DNA from: an uncultured Azospirillum sp.
Lineage (GTDB): Bacteria; Pseudomonadota; Alphaproteobacteria; RF32; CAG-239
Reading direction: 5' to 3'
Length of the DNA stretch: 11,693 nucleotides
Assembly: GCA_946184595.1 (NCBI GenBank)
Contig: CAMHFM010000008.1
Location: forward strand, 1 to 11,693
Positions 6,645 to 11,693 of the stretch are shown here, one piece after another. The first letter of the stretch is position 1; every line of letters begins with the position of its first letter. The notes under the pieces were generated by a model. That model saw only the letters and a program-made list of their open reading frames with translations, searched no databases and was not told the origin of the DNA. The position numbers and the translations under genes were made by a program.

Positions 6645-7354
6645 TGCAGGCTTTTATTTTGGCAGCAGGTCGTGGGAAGAGGATGCTACATTTAACAGAT
6701 GACAAGCCCAAACCGTTAGTAAAAGTTGCCGGTAAAAGTTTGATAGATTATAATATTGATCATATAAAAGAAGCGGGTATTAAAGATTGTATCGTTAATT
6801 TGTGTTATAAAGGTGATATGATTCGAGAGCATTTAACAGCCCGTGGAGATATGAATTTTATCTTTTCGGAAGAAGAGGAGGCTCTTGAAACAGGCGGAGG
6901 CATAAAACATGCTTTACCTAAAATGCAACGAGGCCCTTTTTTAGTCATTAATAGTGATGCTTTATGGGCAGATAGTGCTGGACATTCCTTGCTTGAAGAT
7001 ATGATTAAGGCTTGGGATGGTGACAAATACGATATGATGTTGATGTTACAACCGTTGGATAAAGCCTATGGTGTCGGATCAAATGGAGATTATTTGGTTG
7101 TTGAGGGTAAACCTGTTCGTCGTCGTGATAAAGAGACAACAGCTCCATATTTATATGGTGGTGTGATGATTTGTCATGCACGGGTATTTGATAATGAACC
7201 GGAGGGCAAGTATTGGTTGATAGATATTTTCGATCGCTTACAACGAGAAGGAAGATTAGGATATTATATCCATCAAGATAAATGGTTTCATGTCGGAGAT
7301 CCGGAAGCAACAAAAATTGCTGAAGCTTATTTTTCAAAAGAATCTTTGGTATAA
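6644..7354 (+). CDS. murU: MurU-like sugar-1-phosphate nucleotidyltransferase
   Basis: This is a single-domain nucleotidyltransferase of about 236 residues, the size of MurU (N-acetylmuramate-1-phosphate uridylyltransferase of cell-wall recycling). Seen in the sequence: the nucleotide-binding loop LAAGRGKRM (6-14), KPKPL (21-25), ETGGGI (82-87), the metal-site aspartate in VINSDALW (D105), YLYGGVMI and WFHVGDP. ETGGGI and the overall length fit MurU and related mannose-1-phosphate guanylyltransferase-like proteins; substrate choice cannot be read from sequence alone. In many alphaproteobacteria this gene sits beside the sugar kinase amgK and upstream of addB; no amgK is visible here. I prefer the ATG at 6644, which overlaps the rdgB stop (TAATG), follows GGAG by six bases and gives the family start MQAFILAAG. 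An in-frame ATG at 6632 with AGGAG nine bases ahead would add four residues. Confidence 0.85.
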   Translation: MQAFILAAGRGKRMLHLTDDKPKPLVKVAGKSLIDYNIDHIKEAGIKDCIVNLCYKGDMIREHLTARGDMNFIFSEEEEALETGGGIKHALPKMQRGPFLVINSDALWADSAGHSLLEDMIKAWDGDKYDMMLMLQPLDKAYGVGSNGDYLVVEGKPVRRRDKETTAPYLYGGVMICHARVFDNEPEGKYWLIDIFDRLQREGRLGYYIHQDKWFHVGDPEATKIAEAYFSKESLV

Positions 7355-8058
7355 TTTTGCCCAAAGGATTTTTTGGGAAAGAAAAAGATGACTGCTTTTT
7401 CTGTGCTGTGTTTGCGCAAATCAAATAAATCAGCCACAATTTGTTCGATATCAATGTTGTATTTGTTATTAAAATAATCTCGGAGAGCGAAAGCTTTGTC
7501 TTCATAAGATAAATTTTCGATATGATAGAAAGATTTATTTTTATCAAGACGTTGGCGAATACTCATAATTTCTTTGCCGCGTGAAAATAAATCTGAAACT
7601 TGGATGAGGCGATCGTAGTCGTTATATTCAATATTGGATAAATATTCTTTAGTCCATTTAAATAATTCTGGACTATAGGTCGGAAAATCACTCTGTTTAA
7701 TATCTTTATCAATAAAATTATGCGTAATACAGATAGGTGCCAGAGCGGTGTAAGGTGTTTTCATTAAATAGTTATAACCTTCGATTCCGTGCGGAATTTT
7801 GGTGATTGTCTCATCTTTTATGCGACCGATATCATGAACTAATCCCAGCGTATAAGCGGTTTCAGGATCAAGCTTTCCGTTTGTTTGTTTGGCAATTGCT
7901 TCGGCAATTTTTGCAACATTAAAAATATGAACACCGTGCTCAAAAATAATACGGATATTGGAGCCATTATAAATACGTTCCTGCAAATAACCATTTGCAA
8001 GATTAATTGCTTTTTGACGCGGAATTTTCCGTATATAATCAGGCATATAAGTTGTCAT
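7327..8058 (-). CDS. HD-domain phosphohydrolase, substrate unknown
   Basis: The 243-aa protein has the metal-binding signature of the HD superfamily: H44 in HIFNVAKIA, the H75-D76 pair in GLVHDIGRI, H90 in KIPHGIEGY, H113 in ICITHNF and D156 in QVSDLF. With all five positions present it is probably an active metal-dependent phosphohydrolase, acting on nucleotides or phosphate esters in the cytoplasm. There is no attached regulatory, RelA or membrane domain, and the C-terminal stretch after about residue 210 is basic and unassigned. The start at 8058 has a consensus promoter upstream with a leader of about 20 bases and a weak GGA five to six bases before ATG; a second ATG four codons in has no ribosome site. 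The gene is convergent with murU, their coding regions overlapping by 28 bases, and divergent from addB. It is an inserted stranger in the usual murU-addB order. Confidence 0.88.
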   Translation of the reverse strand: MTTYMPDYIRKIPRQKAINLANGYLQERIYNGSNIRIIFEHGVHIFNVAKIAEAIAKQTNGKLDPETAYTLGLVHDIGRIKDETITKIPHGIEGYNYLMKTPYTALAPICITHNFIDKDIKQSDFPTYSPELFKWTKEYLSNIEYNDYDRLIQVSDLFSRGKEIMSIRQRLDKNKSFYHIENLSYEDKAFALRDYFNNKYNIDIEQIVADLFDLRKHSTEKAVIFFFPKKSFGQNYTKDSFEK

Positions 8059-8085
8059 TTTTTCCGTATTTGTAAGTTCGGTTTG

Positions 8086-8114
8086 CTTATAGCAATGATT
8101 ATATTAAATGACAA
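8086..8114 (-). promoter_or_regulatory. Sigma70 promoter for the HD-domain gene
   Basis: On the minus strand TTGTCA (8114-8109, 5 of 6) and TATAAG (8091-8086, 5 of 6) are separated by exactly 17 bases. Transcription would begin near 8079, about 20 bases before the ATG at 8058. Confidence 0.7.
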
Positions 8115-8129
8115 TGTTTTTTTAGGTTA

Positions 8130-8157
8130 TTGACTTAATTTGTGGATTTATTACAAT
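8130..8157 (+). promoter_or_regulatory. Sigma70 promoter for addBA, start close to the ATG
   Basis: TTGACT (8130-8135, 5 of 6) and TACAAT (8152-8157, 5 of 6) are separated by 16 bases. The expected start point, about seven bases after the -10 (near 8164), falls within a few bases of the addB ATG at 8167. The -35 lies only 15 bases from the -35 of the divergent HD promoter, so the two polymerase sites are back to back. Confidence 0.6.
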
Positions 8158-8166
8158 CGGAATGTT

Positions 8167-11043
8167 ATGGAAACGAAGATTTATAATATTCCTGCCAGTT
8201 GCTCTTTCTTAGATGTAATTGCAGAACATTTTTTGGAAGAATATAAGCTTCAGCCGTTTGCATTGGCTGATGTTTTATTTTTGTTGCCTAATCGTCGAGC
8301 ATGTAAATCATTACAAGAGGCTTTTGTTCGGCAACAAGGTTTACAGCCGACTATTTTGCCGCAAATGCAGCCTTTAGCAGAAACGGAAGAGGAGGCTTTG
8401 CAAATTACCGGTTTTGATCTAAGTGAGGAATTAAAAAATTTATCTCCGGCTATGTCTGCAACAGAGCGTTTAATGATTTTTACAAAAATTATTATGTCAA
8501 AGCCGGCGGATTACGGGCTTGAAAAAATGCCGGCAGGGCAGGCAGTGGCTTTGGCTTCAGAACTTTGTTCGTTAATGGATTTGACAACTCAACAGCAGCT
8601 TTCGTTTGATAAATTAGATAATATTGTCCCTGAGGAATATGCGGTTCATTGGCAGGAAACATTAAAATTTTTGCGTATTATTACGCAATATTGGCCGGGG
8701 ATATTACAAGATTCCGGTAAAATCGATGCGGTGGAAAGACAACAACTTTTGTTGCAGGTTCAGATCAATGTTTGGAAAAAAATAAATCCGCAAAAGAGAA
8801 TTGTTGTTGCAGGAACAACGGCTGCTTTTCCTTTAATGAAAGAATTAGTTAAGACGGTTTATGGTCTTGATAATGGACAAGTTTTTCTGTCCGGCTTGGA
8901 TAAGTATTTGGATGAAGAAAGCTGGCAACAGATTGATGAGGTCCATCCGCAATATGAACTGAAACAACTTTTGGATTACTTGGATATTGATCGATTTTTA
9001 ATTCCTGATTTTGTTTTACCTCAGAATAAAGAGCGAGAAATTTTGGTTTCAGAGGTTATGCGTCCGGCGAGAACTTCTGAAAAGTGGCGGCAATTAGATA
9101 AAACTTGTATTTCGGATCAAGCAATATCCGGAATGCACTTTATTAATTGTAATAATGCACGTATAGAAGCGTTAGTGATTGCCTTGTTAATGAGGGAAAC
9201 GCTTAATACTCCGGAAAAAACGGCTGCGTTAGTCACAACGGATCGAACATTGGCTCGACAAGTAGCAGCGGCATTGGCTCGATGGAATATTCAAGTTGAT
9301 GATTCAGCAGGTGTCCCATTGACTTTGACACCAGTCGGCATTTTTTTGCGACAGATTTTATCGGTCATAGAAGAGCATTTTTCTCCGACAGCTTTATTGA
9401 GCTTGATGAAATATCCGCTGTTTGCTAACGGAGAGAAACTTTTTGATGTCCGGCGAAAAGTGCGTTTGTATGAATGTCAGTATTTGCGTGAAAAGGATAA
9501 AAGCGCAGAGACGGATGTTGTTGATAGATTGAAAAAAGTTTTAGAGGAACTGTCCACCTTATATGAGAAACCGAAAGTTTCGGTTTTATCTTTATTGCAA
9601 AAGCATATTCAGGCAGCGGAATTATTGGCAACAACAGATGCAAAAAGCGGTGACAAAGTGTTGTGGAAAGGTGATGATGGAGAAGCTGCCGCTAAGTTTA
9701 TTGCTGATGTTTTGGATAAAGCGGGTATTTTAGGAGAAATTTCTCCTATAGAATATGCCGGTTGGTTTGAGGTTTTAATGGGACGTGTAACGGTTCGTCG
9801 CCGTTACGGAATGCACCCGCGTCTTAAAATTTTAGGTCCTATTGAGGCCAGACTTATGCAGTTTGATCGTATTATTATCGGTGAAGTTAATGAGGGCAGT
9901 TGGCCGCAAGCGGTACAGGCAGATCCGTGGTTATCAAGACCGATGAAAAAAGATTTCGGATTACCCTTGCCTGAAAAAAATATTGGTGTTTTAGCTCAAG
10001 ATTTCAGTTCTTTGTTGTGCGGGCAGGAAGTTTTTATAACACGTGCCGATCGTGTTCAAAGAACACCTATGGTTAAATCTCGTTGGTTGATGCGTATAGA
10101 AACGGTTTTGCAAGCATTAGGTGTTAATCCTAAAACTTTGGAAAGCGCTTATTATATAGATTGGGCAGAATATATGGATAAAGCATCTGTTCTTAAACGA
10201 ATTTTGCCGCCGGCACCAAAGCCTCCTGTTTCGGCGCGTCCTCGGTGCTTATCAGCCAGTGCTGTCGAAAATTTAATGCGTGATCCATATATTATTTACG
10301 CTAAATATATATTGAAGTTAAAGCCCTTAGATGATTTGGAACAAGCTTTAACTTTTGCCGATTACGGAAGTATTGTGCATGAAATTTTAGAAGAGTTTAA
10401 TAATAAATATAGTGATTCTTACCCTCAAAATGCTAAAGAAGAACTTTTAAGGCTTGGTGATATCTATTTTGAAAAATATCAAATTCCAGCCGAACAAATT
10501 GCATTTTGGCGTCCGAATTTTATTAAGATAATTGATTGGTTGGTAGCTCGTGAAACAACCTATCGGCAGAATATTGCTAAAATTTATAATGAAGTAGAAG
10601 GATCTTATAATTTTGAAGCTCCGGCCGGAAGTTTTACAATTACGGCAAAAGCAGATCGAGTTGATGTAACGTGTGACGGCAAAATTAATATATTGGATTA
10701 TAAAACAGGGCAAGCTCGTTCTCCGAAGGAAATACAACATTCTTATGCACCGCAATTACCAATAGAAGCAATTATTGCAGAAAGAGGCGGTTTCCCTGGC
10801 ATAGAAAAAGGACAGGTTGAATCTCTTAGATATTGGCAATTAGGGCGTCAAGAAACAGGAATCTTTGCAGATGTTGAGGAAGTTTTGCAAAATACCTATG
10901 ATCGAATAGTTGAATTGGTTTCTTTGTTCGATTTTGAGACTACCGGATATATTAGCAAACCTAACCCGAAATATGCACCACGTTATTCGGATTATGAACA
11001 TTTGAGCCGTATGGCCGAAATTACTTTTGGAGAAGATGATTAG
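8167..11043 (+). CDS. addB: AddB, helicase-nuclease subunit for double-strand break repair
   Basis: AddB partners AddA in the RecBCD-like complex that resects broken DNA ends for RecA loading. The 958 residues fit alphaproteobacterial AddB (about 1000). The N-terminus METKIYNIPASCSFLDVIAE is the family start, where the Walker A lysine is absent, so this half is an inactive helicase-like scaffold. LKILGPIEARLMQFDRIIIG and NEGSWPQ lie in the middle. From about residue 694 comes the RecB-family nuclease: H738 in SIVHEILEEF, D830 in ADRVD, and D844/K846 in ILDYKTG. The C-terminus APRYSDYEHLSRMAEI is the alphaproteobacterial form and lacks the four cysteines of the iron-sulphur cluster in Firmicutes AddB. 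I place the start at the ATG at 8167, because the upstream in-frame TTG (8140) would precede the likely transcription start and adds residues outside the family. addA begins directly after its stop. Confidence 0.95.
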   Translation: METKIYNIPASCSFLDVIAEHFLEEYKLQPFALADVLFLLPNRRACKSLQEAFVRQQGLQPTILPQMQPLAETEEEALQITGFDLSEELKNLSPAMSATERLMIFTKIIMSKPADYGLEKMPAGQAVALASELCSLMDLTTQQQLSFDKLDNIVPEEYAVHWQETLKFLRIITQYWPGILQDSGKIDAVERQQLLLQVQINVWKKINPQKRIVVAGTTAAFPLMKELVKTVYGLDNGQVFLSGLDKYLDEESWQQIDEVHPQYELKQLLDYLDIDRFLIPDFVLPQNKEREILVSEVMRPARTSEKWRQLDKTCISDQAISGMHFINCNNARIEALVIALLMRETLNTPEKTAALVTTDRTLARQVAAALARWNIQVDDSAGVPLTLTPVGIFLRQILSVIEEHFSPTALLSLMKYPLFANGEKLFDVRRKVRLYECQYLREKDKSAETDVVDRLKKVLEELSTLYEKPKVSVLSLLQKHIQAAELLATTDAKSGDKVLWKGDDGEAAAKFIADVLDKAGILGEISPIEYAGWFEVLMGRVTVRRRYGMHPRLKILGPIEARLMQFDRIIIGEVNEGSWPQAVQADPWLSRPMKKDFGLPLPEKNIGVLAQDFSSLLCGQEVFITRADRVQRTPMVKSRWLMRIETVLQALGVNPKTLESAYYIDWAEYMDKASVLKRILPPAPKPPVSARPRCLSASAVENLMRDPYIIYAKYILKLKPLDDLEQALTFADYGSIVHEILEEFNNKYSDSYPQNAKEELLRLGDIYFEKYQIPAEQIAFWRPNFIKIIDWLVARETTYRQNIAKIYNEVEGSYNFEAPAGSFTITAKADRVDVTCDGKINILDYKTGQARSPKEIQHSYAPQLPIEAIIAERGGFPGIEKGQVESLRYWQLGRQETGIFADVEEVLQNTYDRIVELVSLFDFETTGYISKPNPKYAPRYSDYEHLSRMAEITFGEDD

Positions 11044-11693
11044 ATGTCAGCTGAAGATTGGAAACAAGAAAAACAATTGAGAGGGCAAAAAGCGACGGAA
11101 CAACAACGTCGTGCATCTAATCCGTTACGTTCGGTTTGGGTTGAAGCTTCTGCAGGGACCGGTAAAACCAAGGTTTTGTCAGATCGTGTTTTGCGTTTAT
11201 TATTAAAGGGTGTTTTGCCGGCTAAAATTTTATGTCTGACTTATACCAAAGCAGCAGCTGTCGAAATGAGTAGTCGTATTGCCGAAAAACTCAGTGAATG
11301 GGCTGTGGCTTCAGCAGAAGACTTGGATAAGGAACTTTTATCTTTATTAGGAAAACTTCCTGAAAACAGAGATGAATATGAGAAATTAACGGCAATGGCT
11401 CGGCGATTGTTTGCTGTTTTATTGGATACGCCGGGAGGAATGAAAATTCAGACTTTACATAGTTTTTGCCAAGAAGTCTTAAAAAGATTTCCTTTAGAGG
11501 CAAAGATTTCTCCCTATTTTGAAGTTATTGATGATCGGTCTAAAAATGAAATTTTAGATTATTTGAAAAAAAATATTTTATCGGGAGAAATACCAGATGC
11601 AGATTCATCGTTAGCTGAAGCTCTTGGTTTTTTGACTTCTCATGTGAGTGAATTTTTGTTTCCGGAAATGATGTCATCAATTACGGATAATGC
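11044..11693 (+). CDS. addA: AddA, UvrD-like helicase-nuclease subunit, 3' end outside window
   Basis: The ATG follows the addB TAG with no gap, and the frame is open to the window edge (216 complete codons of an expected 1100 or more). The visible N-terminus is the helicase core of AddA, the 3'-to-5' motor of the AddAB complex. It shows QQRRASNP (Q-motif area, 20-27), Walker A ASAGTGKT (35-42), ILCLTYTKAAAVEM (motif Ia, 62-75), LLDTPGGMKIQTLHSFC (motif Ic region) and RFPLEA. These strings are almost diagnostic of alphaproteobacterial AddA. GGAG at 11029-11032 is rather far from the ATG, so translation is probably coupled to addB. The C-terminal nuclease domain lies outside the window. Confidence 0.96.
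   Translation, partial: MSAEDWKQEKQLRGQKATEQQRRASNPLRSVWVEASAGTGKTKVLSDRVLRLLLKGVLPAKILCLTYTKAAAVEMSSRIAEKLSEWAVASAEDLDKELLSLLGKLPENRDEYEKLTAMARRLFAVLLDTPGGMKIQTLHSFCQEVLKRFPLEAKISPYFEVIDDRSKNEILDYLKKNILSGEIPDADSSLAEALGFLTSHVSEFLFPEMMSSITDN

Noticed and set aside
7360..7377. CCCAAA/TTTGGG hairpin as a terminator between the convergent genes
   Set aside because: Only six pairs and no T run on either strand; it also lies inside the HD coding region.
7005..7547. 180-codon minus-strand frame spanning murU and the HD gene
   Set aside because: It overlaps two well-supported genes in other frames, has no recognisable motif and no ribosome binding site.
8140..8166. TTG at 8140 as the addB start
   Set aside because: It lies within the likely promoter (before the -10 at 8152-8157) and adds nine residues not typical of the family; the ATG at 8167 fits the family N-terminus.

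Overview
The window looks like an AT-rich, probably host-associated alphaproteobacterium of Rhodospirillales-like type; the exact lineage is inference. The evidence is the AddB/AddA pair of alphaproteobacterial style (AddB without Fe-S cysteines, ending in an APRYSDYEHL motif), a MurU-like nucleotidyltransferase near addB, and the rph-rdgB pair, all in a low-GC genome that also carries a GT5 glycogen synthase and a large autotransporter.

Layout, left to right. Bases 1-746 hold the C-terminal part of a GT5 glycogen/starch synthase. A gene-free stretch follows, with a long hairpin and a 94-bp tandem duplication (771-976), then a sigma70-like promoter. A 187-aa protein of unknown function (1086-1649) ends at a strong intrinsic terminator (1671-1705). 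Bases 1706-2073 carry no gene but fold on paper into a compact multi-branched RNA (about 1797-1992). It runs directly into an intrinsic terminator (1993-2017) and has a competing 11-bp antiterminator-like helix. Immediately downstream lies a 1029-aa type V autotransporter (2074-5163) with signal peptide, repetitive beta-helix passenger and C-terminal barrel, closed by another strong terminator.

Bases 5328-7354 form a tightly packed plus-strand operon: rph (RNase PH), rdgB (non-canonical purine NTP pyrophosphatase) and a MurU-like sugar-1-phosphate nucleotidyltransferase. An HD-domain hydrolase gene lies convergently on the minus strand (7327-8058), overlapping the end of the nucleotidyltransferase gene. 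An 80-108 bp divergent promoter region then drives the HD gene leftward and addB-addA rightward. AddB is complete; addA runs off the window after its first 216 codons. Together AddA and AddB form a RecBCD-like helicase-nuclease for double-strand break repair.

The most unusual item is the structured RNA upstream of the autotransporter. Its nested helices, terminator and mutually exclusive alternative helix resemble a riboswitch or attenuator leader, and I cannot match it to a class I know. The rest is mostly housekeeping genes in a rearranged order: two neighbourhoods that are usually separate (rph-rdgB, and murU-addB-addA) are joined here, with an HD gene inserted and no amgK in view.
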